Below, in pieces: positions 36,652 to 47,515 of a stretch of 64,000 nt of DNA. A program made the position numbers and the translations under genes. A model generated the notes under the pieces. The model saw nothing but the letters and a program-made list of their open reading frames with translations. It was not told where the DNA came from and did no database searches. Every line of letters begins with the position of its first letter. Position 1 is the first letter of the stretch. Origin of the DNA: Molanna angustata (Eukaryota > Arthropoda > Insecta > Trichoptera > Molannidae); the NCBI GenBank assembly GCA_963576475.1, contig OY754978.1, positions 11,586,799 through 11,650,798 on the forward strand, read 5' to 3'.

Positions 36652-37330
36652 AAGAAAAGTTTAAATCCAGAAACCATCCGCGAAGAGATGAAAGCGAAGA
36701 GATGAAAGAACAAGAAGAACCGCGAAGAGATGAAAGAACATTCTTTTCCCAGGATGCTCTACTTAATAGGTAAAATGACTAAATACACGAAGAAGAAGAA
36801 AAAAGTTTAAACCCAGATACCTGCGAAGAGATGGAAGGACAGTTGGACCTTCTTCTCCCAGGATTCTCCAACTTCATAGGTAAAATGACCAAAAATACAC
36901 GACGAAGAAGAAGAAGAAGAAATAAGTTTAAATCCAGATACCTGCGAAGAGATGGAAGGAAAATTGGACATTCTTCTCCCAGGTTAGTCCACCTTCAAAG
37001 GTAAAATGACCAAATAGACGATGAAGAAGAAGAAGAAAAAAGTTTAAATCCAGAAACCTGCGAAGAGATGGAAGGAAAATTGGACCTTCATCTCCCAGGA
37101 TAGTTCATCTTCATAGGTAAGATGACCAAGTACACGTTGAAGAAAAAGAAGAAAAAAGTTTATATGCAGAACCCGTCCTGGAAGACCTGTGAAGAGATGG
37201 AGGGACAGTCGGACCTTCTTTTCCCAGGATACTCCCCCTTCATAGGTAAAACGACCAAATACACGAAGAAGAAGAAGAATAAGAAAAAAGTTTAAATCCA
37301 AAAACCATCCTGGGCATACGCTCGACAATT
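36652..37330. repeat. Minisatellite, period about 115-134 bp
   Basis: Units start at about 36652, 36805, 36925, 37039, 37153 and 37287 with aaaaagtttaaatccagaaa, then cctgcgaagagatggaagg, ttctcccaggat, ttcataggtaaaatgacc and an (AGA)n stretch. The first and last units are partial. Unit content resembles a LINE C-terminal segment fused to a (GAA)n tail, amplified in tandem. Confidence 0.85.
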
Positions 37331-38392
37331 CACCAAAGTTTCATTATAATCGGACAAACGGTTGATAAATAAATAAATAAAATAATTTTCCTATAGGAAA
37401 TCAGTATAGGTATATTATTGTTGATTTGTAAGTAAATAGTATTAGGTAGGTACCTACCTACAACAACCTTCTAAATAAATCCGATTCCTAACAAATTTTA
37501 TTTGAATATCACATTCTTTCTGTAGCCATGGAAACGATTCGAACACGTAAGTAATATCGAATGGTTCGGATACATTTTTTGAATATGTAAGTACCTACAT
37601 TGGTTTGTTCGATGCCATAAAAATGAAAATTGTCCGAAATATCAAATATTATATACAAATTATGCAATTTTATTATGCCCATATCTTTACTAATAATTAA
37701 CAGACTTTTACAATATACGTCTTTAAACTTGCTGTAATGTCTTGTGTTTCATTTTATTATTTCATATTTATATTTATTTCAAAGGTTTATTATTTTCAAG
37801 AACATATTCATTCGGTAGGAAAATGAAATATTGTATGAAAAGATATTAAAATGGCGGCATTTATGTACAAAACGCTTACATTAAAAATAAGTTAAACATT
37901 ATAATTATACAAAATATTCACCATGTTTTTCACTTAAACGCTAAGTTATACTTGAAAGTAATTTTTTTTCGTGTAAATACGTACTTCTAACTTTTAAACT
38001 AACAGATATATGCGTGCAAAATGTACACTTTTTTGACAGATACGACTTGGAAAATTTTGTATGAAAAAAATAATTATTGAAATATTTTTAAAATTCAGCA
38101 TTTTTATCGCATTATTTTTAGCGTGACACTGCATCAGGTATACAGGTACACGTTCGCACATAAATTAGATTTTTAGATGCTCTTGGTTTTTCAGAAGGCG
38201 TGAGACAAACACACACACACACACACACATACACTAACATTTTGATTGCTTTATTACTTTAGATATGCAATCTTCAATCTTTTGATTTTATATATAATAA
38301 ATATATATATTTGTTTATTTAGCCGACTGAACCGGTTGTATATTATGGCCTAACAAGCCTACATGTTCGTCGAAGATAAACAAAAAGATTTT

Positions 38393-38556
38393 TTTTAAAT
38401 AATGAATATGTCCTTGTAATAGCTACATATACATCTGCATTTATTCTCCAAATTAAGCATATGCTTGTGCTGTAGGTGAACGAAATCGTTCGTGGCAGGA
38501 TTCGAACTCGCGACCACTGAACCCAGCGCGCTAACCGCTCTGCCACCATCCACCTA
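38393..38556 (-). mobile_element. SINE-C
   Basis: Reverse strand, near complete. Head at the right with ggtggcagagcggttagcgc and gcgagttcgaatcctgcc, then cgatttcgttcacctacag, and the 3' end aaggacatattcattattt at the left. Near 38515 the anticodon arm is shortened. Confidence 0.85.
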
Positions 38557-39629
38557 ACTTACATATAATTCATATCCTTACTATGTTAAGTGTGTTGATC
38601 GACAATTCTTGATAGAACTCCATAGTATGTAAATTTTAATATCTAGTTTCTTTGTTCTACTAAATTTCTTATCTAACTTATTCTAACGATGTGCCTTGCA
38701 TGACACGCGTCAATAATCTATTAAAATTTAAAAAACAAAACAAATATTTTTTTATTTTATATATCTATTTACATATCCTTAACTAATAATTAACGATTAT
38801 CGGATACCTTATCCACGATTGAAATAAAATTTATCTATGATTGAAATTAAATATAAAAAAAAACATTTGTTTAAAACGTGGACCGGATATGGGGATAAGA
38901 CCGATTCATTTGAATCGTAATACGTAATTTTAAATTAGAGACTTAGTTACTAATTTTATGACAACTGTAAAAACGCCATCTACACGTGGATATTCGAAGA
39001 TTTATGTTACTTCAAAGGCTACCAAAGAATCCGAGTGATGTCGGTAATTATGTAAATTCGGTGATAAGTAAAAAATATTGATATAAAATTATACACCGAA
39101 GTGTTATTGAGATTATATAATATTAGTGTTTCAAGGTACAATCCTATCAAAATACGAGTTTTGGTAAGCAAGCGTGTAGGCCCGCAGCCTGTCGTGAGAG
39201 AAATAAAAATGTTCAATACATTATATTAGTGAATATCTTGATACCAAGTAGAGATGCCGTAGGATATAAAGTATGTATCATTTGCTTCCTCGGCTTTCTT
39301 TGAAGAAAGCTAAGGGTCCACGCAGTATCCATATCAACTTGTTTTTACAACTTACTTGTGTATCTGGATTGGACACAGAAAACGATGCCAGTATAATTAG
39401 AATATTATTATTTATTCATGGCAAACAATTTTAGTATTTTTTTAAATTTAAAGCGATTAAAATGTCTTTGTACCTCTTTATTTACGGCTTAAATAGCACG
39501 TTCGGAAGAAAAATAGAAATAAACATAAAAATAACATTTCAACTTAAATGTCTTATTAAATTAAATAATTTATAATATATTATATTAATTTTATATAAAT
39601 TAAACTTTTGTCTCTCTTAAATCAAAATC
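38557..39629. other. No recognised feature
   Basis: AT-rich, unassigned. Confidence 0.45.
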
Positions 39630-39835
39630 TTTCGTGGTTCGGAAGGTTAGATAACTGACTCCTAAGCGAAAGATCCCGTGTTCGAATTTCGGTGGAGATA
39701 CAGTTGTTTATTGTTTTTTGTCTGGATCTGTGAGACAATAAATATCATTAGTCTCCAGAATGTGGCAGTAACTTGTTATTGGGTGCGTGTTTAGTTAATA
39801 TTTGTCATAGTAACTATTATTTGCCCGAGAATATG
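39630..39835 (+). mobile_element. SINE-B, near full length
   Basis: Head ttcgtggttcggaaggttag with B-box-like gtgttcgaatttc, body gtctggatctgtgagacaat, cagaatgtggcagtaacttg, ttgggtgcgtgtttagttaa and the end atttgcccgagaa. The anticodon loop reads ctcctaa here, which would be an Arg(CCT)-like anticodon. Confidence 0.85.
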
Positions 39836-41404
39836 ATGATTAAAGCAAAATCCATAAAAATATTAATTATATTTGAATTAATTTTATACTAGTACAAATA
39901 ATGTACTAAAATAACATATTTCTTTTGACATTAATATTCAGGAATCGATAGATTCGATTAGGTAGTATAATAACCCCCTCAGAGCCTATTTTGATAAAAT
40001 GATTTAAGTACCTATCTGAATGAGTAAGTTTATTCCCAATTGCAGTTTGATCGATATGGTAGTTGCATTGGCGAAATTATATCAATATTCTAAGGTAGAG
40101 GCGTTTACATTGTGGAAATTCATTTTAATAAATTATTAAAATAACAATATAACTTTGTTTATTTCCACTTATTTATTTTTATTCCACAAGTAGTTTCAAG
40201 AACTACCGTTCTCTTCTTCAGGTGGGTTTAAACTAAAAACTAATTTGGTGTGGTGTGTGGCAGTGTCATAGGTATAGCGGGAGGTGGAGGTAAGGGGGGG
40301 GGGAGTGGGTGTTGCCCTAACGGGAACATGGATAATAATGGTGAAGTGTTGGGTTGTATCTAAGCCATAAACAGTCACAAGAAAATAATTAACAACCAGA
40401 CAAATTTGAAGAATATAAACGTACCAAACTATAAAACTTTAATTCAAATTATGGAATATTTTCTGATGTTTTGCTTTCCTACACAAATCATGTATGTCAG
40501 GATAGCATAGTGGTTCAGTCCTTTTTTTCCTACCCCGCAAAGGTAAACGGCTTCATGGTATGTGTGCATAAATATTAAGTATCATACTACACCAGCTTTT
40601 GTTTAGCTAAGGCCATTTTTTTCTCTACTGAATATACAAAAATAAAAAAATAAATACATTCATAAATTTCAATTGCTTTTTTTAATACCAATGCTATGCA
40701 GTGCCTACCTGAATTTCGGCCATACGATACACCTCGGGCAGTGAAGTATAAACGTCCTTTTACAAAGTTTAATTGATTGGAACAGTCAATAAAATCAGGT
40801 AACTATATATCGTTCAGTCGCGATATTCGCCGCACTTTCAAAGACGATAAAAAAACTAAATAAAACGAGAGTTTTACTGCACGTAATGGCATGTTATCGA
40901 ACACCAAAATGTTTATTATTTGTTTATGCGACTTTCTCAATACTGTTCGATTATTAAAACATTTTTTATTCGACATTGGTTCGTATTTTCAGAGTAATTA
41001 TTCGCTTTACGATTCCCCTCGATGTTATTTCAAATCGTTAAAGCACTTAGCGCGGCCGTTATATCGCGATTTTAATTGTAACGACTTAATTTTTGAGCTT
41101 TTATTACATGTCTCGATGCAGAAAGACTAAATTCAAACAAATACACACACGTGAACCGTTACATACAAAAATGAGCAGTATAAAATTATTGTAATAAGGC
41201 GTTGTTAGTTTGTTTATGATAAGGAAACAAAATAACTAACAAGAAGCTATTGAGACAAAACGTAATTTAGAAATTTTCTTAAGTTAATAACAGCGAATGC
41301 AGTTTATACACACAGACATCAACAATATAATATATACAAAGAAACAAATACTACTACTAGAAATAACACTATAGTATGACTCACAACACCTCTATTTTGA
41401 ACAA
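39836..41404. other. Mostly unassigned
   Basis: 40528-40570 (cctaccccgcaaaggtaaac, catggtatgtg) is a decayed LINE-W tail. 40720-41130 is less AT-rich and keeps several CpG sites; the 79-aa frame 40891-41130 there is not recognisable. A (G)n run lies at 40294-40303. Confidence 0.4.
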
Positions 41405-41475
41405 CTACAGCACAGCAAAGAAAATGTATTTATTTTTTTACATTTAAATAAAATATACTTTATACATACAACACA
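41405..41475 (+). mobile_element. LINE 3' tail fragment
   Basis: ttttttacatttaaataaaa followed by tatact matches the tail of the LINE at 42250-42275. Confidence 0.45.
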
Positions 41476-41697
41476 TACATACATTATCGTTGTATATATA
41501 AAGGCATAAACTTATTTAATAACCTACCAATGAATATCAGAACAGAAACAAATTACGAAGAACTAAAAAAGAAACTGTTCATTTTCATTTATTTTGTGTT
41601 ATGGTTTTGATGGTGTTTTTTTATTATTTATTTATTAATTTTTTTCTTTTTTTTTACAAAAGAAAATACATAAGATAAATAGTGAAACTATTAGGAA

Positions 41698-41945
41698 ACA
41701 GACAAAATTAACAGATGCGCTAAAACAAGCATTAAAATTATTCAAGTGGCAATGGGCTGGACACATATCGCTTTTCACAAATAGTAATAAACCTTAGAAA
41801 CCAAGATATGGACGGGACCTAAAGGGAAAAGAAATGTTGGCAGGCCGTACAAAAGATGGATCCATTTCATGAAAAAATATACATATTATTATATATCCTA
41901 CGAGGAGTCGGCGGGACTTTGGACTGCCTCAGACTAACCTGGCAG
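41698..41945 (+). pseudogene. RTE-like LINE ORF C-terminus
   Basis: KLTDALKQALKLFKWQWAGH, ISLFTNSNKP, stop, then a GKRNVGRPYKRWIHFMKK segment and a decayed SAGLWTASD end. LKWQWAGH...R and GRRxVGRPxxRW are landmarks of RTE-type non-LTR C-termini. RT domain absent; stop and frameshift present. Confidence 0.75.
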
Positions 41946-41967
41946 GTACACAAAATAATGTGTATTA

Positions 41968-42290
41968 CAAAGGTTTTCAACTGTTTAATGATTTGTCAGA
42001 ATGTGTGAAGGAAGCATCTGGTCTTGCCGCTTTTCGTCACTTAAGTATAAATGAAAGGTTATACTTATTTTTTATATACATTAAGAAAAAGTTCTTTTAA
42101 GATATTGTGTGCTTCCTTTGAATTTTTGTGTAAATTTGAATATTTTCTTGTTTTTTGGTGTATTTTTGTATTTCATACTGTGAAAACTTTTTATTTTTTC
42201 AACTTGTTAATATGCTTATTGGTTATACTAGATGTAAGAAAATGCATTAATTTTTTACATCTAAATAAAATATACATACACACATACAAA
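41968..42290 (+). pseudogene. LINE ORF C-terminus and 3' UTR
   Basis: The frame from 41968 reads YKGFQLFNDLSECVKEASGL, AAFRHLSINERLYLFF and a stop at about 42108, the end of a Jockey/CR1-type ORF2 (YKGxxLFNxLP pattern). It is followed by about 150 bp of T-rich 3' sequence and the tail ttttttacatctaaataaaa. No stop or frameshift in the short coding part kept. Adjacent to, but not part of, the RTE-like relic at left. Confidence 0.65.
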
Positions 42291-42408
42291 CAAAGTAGAA
42301 ATATGTTTATACAGACATATACAGACAAAGTAGAAATAAGTTTAAATACTGTACAATAATTTAACTAATTACTAATTAAAAATAATACTTATATATGTTT
42401 TAAAAATA

Positions 42409-42682
42409 AGGCCTACTGTCCACGTAAACCGCACGTCATGCGCACGCTTTCGTCAATTGACGAATGCAAGAAGAATGCTTGCATCTTGCATAGAAGCAAT
42501 CAAAACTGTGTTCACGGAGCGGGAACGTCGCGTCAGCCGCACGTCATGCATTCGTCATGCGGTGCGTGCAGCAGCGTAGACATAGTTTTGATTGTTTCTA
42601 TGCAAGATGCAAGCATTCGTCTTGCATTCGTCAATTGACGAAAGCGTGCGCATGACGTGCGGTTTACGTGAACAGTAGGCCT
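42409..42682. mobile_element. MITE, 274 bp with about 100-bp TIRs and TA target site
   Basis: Ends aggcctactg and cagtaggcct flanked by TA on both sides (42407-42408, 42683-42684). The inverted repeat runs over about 105 bp per arm (ccgcacgtcatgcgcacgc, gtcaattgacga, tgcttgcatcttgcatagaa, gcaatcaaaac) with few mismatches, leaving a GC-rich centre of about 60 bp. TA target sites fit Tc1/mariner-related or other TA-inserting families. The GC and CpG richness is unusual for this window. Confidence 0.85.
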
Positions 42683-44362
42683 TATTGTAAAATAAATAGA
42701 ATTAAAAATGCTTTATTATTATTATTATATTCTTATTGTATTACCTTTGGTTTTGTTAAAAAACCAATGACAGATAAGTTAAATTAAACGAAAGTAGCAA
42801 AAAAGAAGTTCAACTGGTGTTTGTAAAATATATTATTTTTTAATTTGTATTTAGGTCCACTGGGTTGCTAAACCAGCGAATCAAAAACCGATTCCACGCG
42901 TAAGCTTAAAATTTTGTAACAATACTATTTAGTATGCAAACGCGTCTTCCATTTACCGATATCGCTCAATACCGAGCGTCGTCAGAATGGTACCTGTCAT
43001 ATAATAATTCTATGTGATTAGAGAGTTATATCATGAACTGATATAACTCCATACATTGAATAAATTTTATTAATTTTATTTTAAATGAAAAAAAAAACCT
43101 TTACTTAAAAACAACAATTTTAGTAAAAATTATAATTATAAGAATTTGAAAAGTAAGTGTATAATATGGGTGTGTTGATCCACAAGTGAGATTCATGAAA
43201 TTGTTAAGAAAAAAAAATCAAAAACTCGGAAAGGAATAAGTTGGGCAATGCGTTCTCAAGAAGTCAAATACTGTCAAGAGAAAAGTCAACACTTAGTGTT
43301 TTCTTAGTCACTTCAGAGCCAATATGGCTGCCGCAGAGTTCAATAATATTGTTACAACTCAAAAGCAGTGGTGTGAAAATGTTCCAAGGCGCCCAAAAAG
43401 TACTCTAACCCCAGCTTTCATCAAGGTTCCTAAGCGCAAAAATCTATTTTTGATGCACTCAGCGTAAAATTTCGATTAATAAAACAATCTTACCGGTGTC
43501 ACTTACCGGCATACGATTCTTTAGTCTATTGAGAATCAAGCCATTCATCAACGTATTTTACAACAAAAATTATGACATTTTAGCACAATATCGTCTTGCA
43601 CTAGTTTTTTTGTGTCATAAAATCTATGTGTTGTGCTATAATTTATATAACAATTTCTAGATTATCCAGATATATTATTATCATGAAAAACTGGGTTTGT
43701 GAAATAGTTTATTAGCGAATAAAATAGACAGAAGCGGGCTTTATACCCCAGGGTAAACAAAACAAAAGAATTTATAAATGATGTCAAAACATTTGCTTTT
43801 TGTATTTGTTAAATTAAATTGAAGTTCACATAAAACAAAATTATAACTAATGTCAACGAAATCAATAATGGTGGTATGCACAATGCGCAAGTAGCAGGTA
43901 TGCGGTGTGTTTGTAAACATCTAGTATACAGCGCTCACGGCCACTCACGAAACTAATACGAATATATTGATGAGCTCAAAGTTATACTTTTTCTTAAACA
44001 ATTTCAATAACTTGTGTACTGCAAATTTAAAAATATTTGATTAATATTTTAAATAATCAAGATAAATTATGTGTTCTTGATTTTTATGTACTTTAACTTG
44101 AGTTCATGTTCATATACACCGGGAATATAAAGAGACTTGAGCATAGGGCTCAAATAATGTTAGTTTTTAGTTGGTTTAATGTATATTCATTGAGTGATGT
44201 ACTCAAGGATTCGAGCTTCGAGAAGGTAGTTAGATGATGATCCATTTGATGTTCCATGGTGAACGCGGATCGCACTCCAATATTTCAACAAGCACTCTAT
44301 AACAAGTTTTCATATTTTGTAGACTTATGATGTGGTACAACACAGTGAAAAACTGTGAACTA
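42683..44362. other. Mostly unassigned
   Basis: Contains the SINE-C-like scrap at 42850-42900 and the short candidate ORF at 43324. Otherwise AT-rich without recognised elements. Confidence 0.45.
43324..43467 (+). CDS. Candidate small ORF or first exon, 47 aa
   Basis: Frame MAAAEFNNIVTTQKQWCENV followed by a basic PRRPKSTLTPAFIKVPKRKN region and a stop. The start context (caatATGG) is favourable and GC content is well above the flanks. A possible splice donor (aag/gttcct) lies after FIK but is not a strong match. No family recognised. It is a low-confidence candidate for a 5' exon; a chance ORF remains likely. Confidence 0.2.
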   Translation: MAAAEFNNIVTTQKQWCENVPRRPKSTLTPAFIKVPKRKNLFLMHSA

Positions 44363-44412
44363 TAAAATATTTATTTATTTATACAATATACGGCTGTAAA
44401 ATAGATGAAAAA
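44363..44412 (-). mobile_element. LINE 3' tail fragment
   Basis: Reverse strand ttttacagccgtatattgta then taaataaataaata, matching the tails at 14211 and 33412. Confidence 0.5.
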
Positions 44413-45641
44413 CACATAAAATAGGTGATTTTATGTGTGTATCGCTTAATAACATGATAGTTTCAAAAAATTATTATATCTATTATTATCATCGAGCTTG
44501 AGAAACTTACAAGAAGTACCTTATATGATTATTCAAATATTAATTTAAAATACGACGCGTTGATATTGAGATTAAATGATATAAAAATAAAATAAAATAA
44601 AATATTTGACCTTTCTATTCGTTTGACACCGAGTACGTATTTTATTTGATTCGCAACTGAAACCGGTCCTGACAAAAGTCATGACAACATGACCGATGGC
44701 AGCTTACTTCTTTGGTTAATGGAACTTCTGTTTGTATAAAGAAGTACAGATATATATTTTTAAATTCAGATCGTAATTTGATGTATTATTTTAAATAATT
44801 TCCAATGGAATCAATATGGACTATAATGAACACACGACTGGCGCCAATAATATTCAATAATGTTAAAACATGCTAATTTTAATTGACCACGGAATACCCG
44901 ATGAATTACTGAATAAGCAGATAAAATTCTTTCATATCTTATTTGTAATGAAAACATGTAATCTATCCAAACACTTTTAAGAGCTATGTATAAACTAAAA
45001 GTCGCTACGGGACGGATTTTTTACTATTCAAAATGTTTAAAATTAATTTTTTATGTTTTTTCAGAGATAGAAATAATAAGATTTTTTAATAAATAGGGTT
45101 CTTCAAATATTTTTAAAAGAAACATTCTTTTTTTTAAATTCCATTTCAGCATTCCATTTTAGACTAGTCTTGAAGATGCCCTAACAAGGCGAAATATCTA
45201 TCGACGAATCAAAAATATACGTAGAATTTAAAACATATTGTTTTATTTTTAATATTTTTTTTAATCATATATATCCAGGAATCTATAGGGTTGGTGTGAT
45301 TAAAGTATGTTTTATAAGTTGCTCTCAAAAAATACGCTGAATAAAATATTATGACAACCGAACTGGTTGCCTACGTTTTAGATAAACGTTTGTTATCAGT
45401 AATAAAAGTTTATCTATTTATGACTGTACTGTTTGGCTATGTGCACAAAACATTTTGATGTGCAAAACCAAATGTCTTATAGTCACTATAGTTCGGTTAA
45501 TTTTAACATGAAATTTTGTTACTATTATTTTTTTTTCAGTGTATACATATATTCGGTTTAATGTAGAATTATTATTCCTCTTTTTCATATTCTTATGATT
45601 TAAAAAAAATTCGAGAGTTAAAATGTTGTATAATATAATAA
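44413..45641. other. Mostly unassigned
   Basis: 45165-45240 reads EDALTRRNIYRRIKNIRRI then a stop, a phrase reminiscent of Penelope-like element 3' ends, but too short to assign. Confidence 0.4.
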
Positions 45642-45697
45642 TAATTACTAAGTACTGTACGCAGTTGTGAAATAAGGCGTACAATACTTAGTAATTA
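45642..45697. repeat. 21-bp inverted repeat
   Basis: taattactaagtactgtacgc at 45642-45662 pairs with 45677-45697 except at two central positions; loop 14 nt. It lies 17 bp left of MITE-G. Confidence 0.8.
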
Positions 45698-45714
45698 TAA
45701 AACATGTGATTCCA

Positions 45715-45903
45715 GGGGGGCAAGTTTTGTACGACCGGCGAAATCAAAACCCTAGTGACCACCCATATCATGGATAAAATTATCATATTGAGATCTATGA
45801 CATCTAAAGATATTGTAGAACTCCATATAATAATTATATCCATGATATGTGTAATCACTAGGGTTTTGATTTCGCCGCGCCGGTCGGACCAGACTTGCCC
45901 CCC
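45715..45903. mobile_element. MITE-G, copy 1 (189 bp, G6/C6 termini)
   Basis: Terminal inverted repeats of about 75 bp start with ggggggcaag and end cttgcccccc, with inner blocks ccggcgaaatcaaaacccta and catatcatggata mirrored at the right. The target duplication is not resolvable. Same family as 49911-50082. ORFs reading through it are palindrome artefacts. Confidence 0.8.
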
Positions 45904-45995
45904 AGGTTTTGCATTTAAAATCACACAGGGAAAGTAGGTACGTATTTGATTAATAACCCCGTGTTGATAGCAAGAATCTTAATTCATTGTTTTAT

Positions 45996-46196
45996 TTAAC
46001 ATTTAATTAAAGTTGCAAGTGTAAATGAAAACATTACAGTATTGTCAGAGAGGCGCCATTTCGACTCATCAGCGCGAATAATAATTTTATGTGGGTAGGA
46101 ATAATTTTTAGATTCGCTTTTATCGCTCATTTTGTGGCATGGGAAATTAGCATGCTTAACGGGCGCATAAAAAGCAACATATTTAACAGCTACCAA
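45996..46196 (-). CDS. Candidate small ORF, 66 aa (or 44 from the inner ATG)
   Basis: Reverse strand. The frame includes MSDKSESKNYSYPHKIIIRA then DESKWRLSDNTVMF, and its stop overlaps an AATAAA signal. The inner ATG at about 46128 has A at -3 (caaaATGAGC), and CpG content is locally raised. A donor-like ct/gtaatg lies after LSDN. Nothing in it is recognisable to me. It may be a real short gene, an exon, or chance. Confidence 0.2.
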   Translation of the reverse strand: MVAVKYVAFYAPVKHANFPCHKMSDKSESKNYSYPHKIIIRADESKWRLSDNTVMFSFTLATLIKC

Positions 46197-46628
46197 TGGC
46201 GTGGTTAAGACATTTGGGCTCCATGTTTAAATTTCTCTGGCCCCCTCCCAAAACATATTTTGCATTTTTGATAATAATTTTGCATTGCATATAGCATTTT
46301 TATTTTAAGATTACCGACAGAGCGAACAATTTATCAAATTATGGGAGATATAAAAATTATACTTATGAAACTGACAAGCAGAGAGCTCGACCCTTAATAT
46401 TCTGACATACCTATCTAATTTTATACACAAATACAAACAATATATTTATTATTATATATGGTACTTCACGATACATAAATAAACATTAAATTAATACTGT
46501 AACTCAAAATTAATAAAAATAGTCCTTTAAAACAAAATCGTACTTTGAAATTTGAAAAATTATCCATTTTGGTATTGATTTTTAATACTTTTTGAAGCTA
46601 ATTTGAACTCAATTATCAGTATATTGTA

Positions 46629-46830
46629 GACCGCTGCCCGTGGTGCAGTTGGTAAGCCGTTTGGCTTCTGTGCGGGCGTCCTGGGTTCAATTCTTAGCAG
46701 AGAGGAAATTTATTCAAAACCATTAGTCACGCAAATATTGCTTCTTTGGGATGGAAACATTGGTTAGTTGGAAGGGATTGCAATAAATTCGTCACTTGCA
46801 TAGGATGTAAGGAAGTGTTTATTACTATAT
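46629..46830 (+). mobile_element. SINE-A, full length
   Basis: tRNA-like head gctgcccgtggtgcagttgg (A box) and cctgggttcaattcttagca (B box), body tgggatggaaacattggtta, and the 3' tail cacttgcataggatgtaagg ending in (ATT)-rich sequence. The best complete reference copy of the family here. Confidence 0.9.
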
Positions 46831-46847
46831 TTATAGGTTAGCTGTGA

Positions 46848-47100
46848 GGCAATGGCTTAGAATAGTGCTTCCACTTTTTTCTATCATTATCTATTTTGGG
46901 TGTCCACTATTTTATATCATTATCTTTTTTGGGTGTTCACTATTTTCTATCAATATCTTTTTTGGGTGTCCCGTAAGAGTCGAGTAAACGAAAATACAAC
47001 AGGCAAAATGACATCTCACAAAGTTCATAAATGAGGTTCACCACCCATTCTGAATATACGCTCGTGCTACTTTTTATAAGGTTATTCTTGTGAGGTAGTA
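46848..47100 (-). repeat. Dispersed repeat D, copy 2, with 3 x 35-bp tandem
   Basis: Reverse orientation relative to 10801-11028. Between 46877 and 46975 three units of tctatcattatcttttttgg plus gtgtccactattt are in tandem, where copy 1 has one. Its right end abuts the LINE-X tail. Confidence 0.75.
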
Positions 47101-47127
47101 AATACCATTGTAATATTAAAGTTTCAT

Positions 47128-47515
47128 CATCATCAATGGCTCCACAGCCCACTGCGGGCCTTGGCCTCCTCCAGCATTCCTCGCCATCTCCCTCTATCCT
47201 GATATACTTCCCTTCAGTTCCTTACACCAACAGCCTCCACATTCCGCTGCACGCCGTCCAGCCATCGGAGCTTGGGTCTAAAAACGTTTCGTCTACCTGG
47301 TGTCTTTTTTTTGCAGGATCCATTTTGGCACTCTTTCAACGTCTATTCTTTCCACGTGTCCTGCCCATCGCTGCCTCCCTATTTTTATCGCCTTTATATT
47401 GTTGGGTTCATTATATGTAAATATTGTAGATCTCATCATTGCGTCGTATTCTCCAAGCTCCATTTACCTGCACAGGTCTGAATATCCTTCCGAGTATTTT
47501 TCTCTCGAACACTAG
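47128..47515 (-). pseudogene. LINE-X ORF C-terminus
   Basis: Reverse strand. FERKILGRIFRPVQVNGAWR, IRRNDEIYNIY, then after a disrupted middle RNVFRPKLRWLDGVQRNVEA, VGVRN, stop, REVYQDRGRWRGMLEEAKAR and SGLWSH with a stop, followed by a (TGA)n tail. Standard C-terminus of a non-LTR endonuclease-RT polyprotein, closely related to 23812-24141 but opposite in strand. The forward frames over this segment are shadows. Confidence 0.85.

Larger units (their letters stand above)
35203..38265 (+). mobile_element. Repeat F, copy A (about 3 kb)
   Basis: Begins actagcttttatgtcccgcc and ends near tttattactttaga, colinear with 57052-59707. Order: five degenerate copies of a segment containing ggccacaaccc(c)att (35350-35950), a 70-80-bp tandem array (36000-36480), a pyrimidine-rich island and a 115-134-bp minisatellite (36481-37330, absent from copy B), an attatcattataatcgg-type block with gataaataaataa, a variable part (37390-37596) and a well-conserved part (37597-38265) ending with a (CA)n run. 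There is no ORF and no clear terminal inverted repeat, so its class is open. Confidence 0.75.

Noticed and set aside
36640..37330. 94-codon reverse ORF (37044-37328)
   Set aside because: Produced by the minisatellite units; repeats in the protein mirror the DNA period.
40163..40330. Possible Penelope-like 3' end (reverse strand PPEEENGSS frame); also 45165-45240
   Set aside because: Too short and no RT or GIY-YIG motif; similarity is only in style.
47136..47515. Three overlapping forward ORFs of 69-94 codons
   Set aside because: Antisense to the LINE-X C-terminus.
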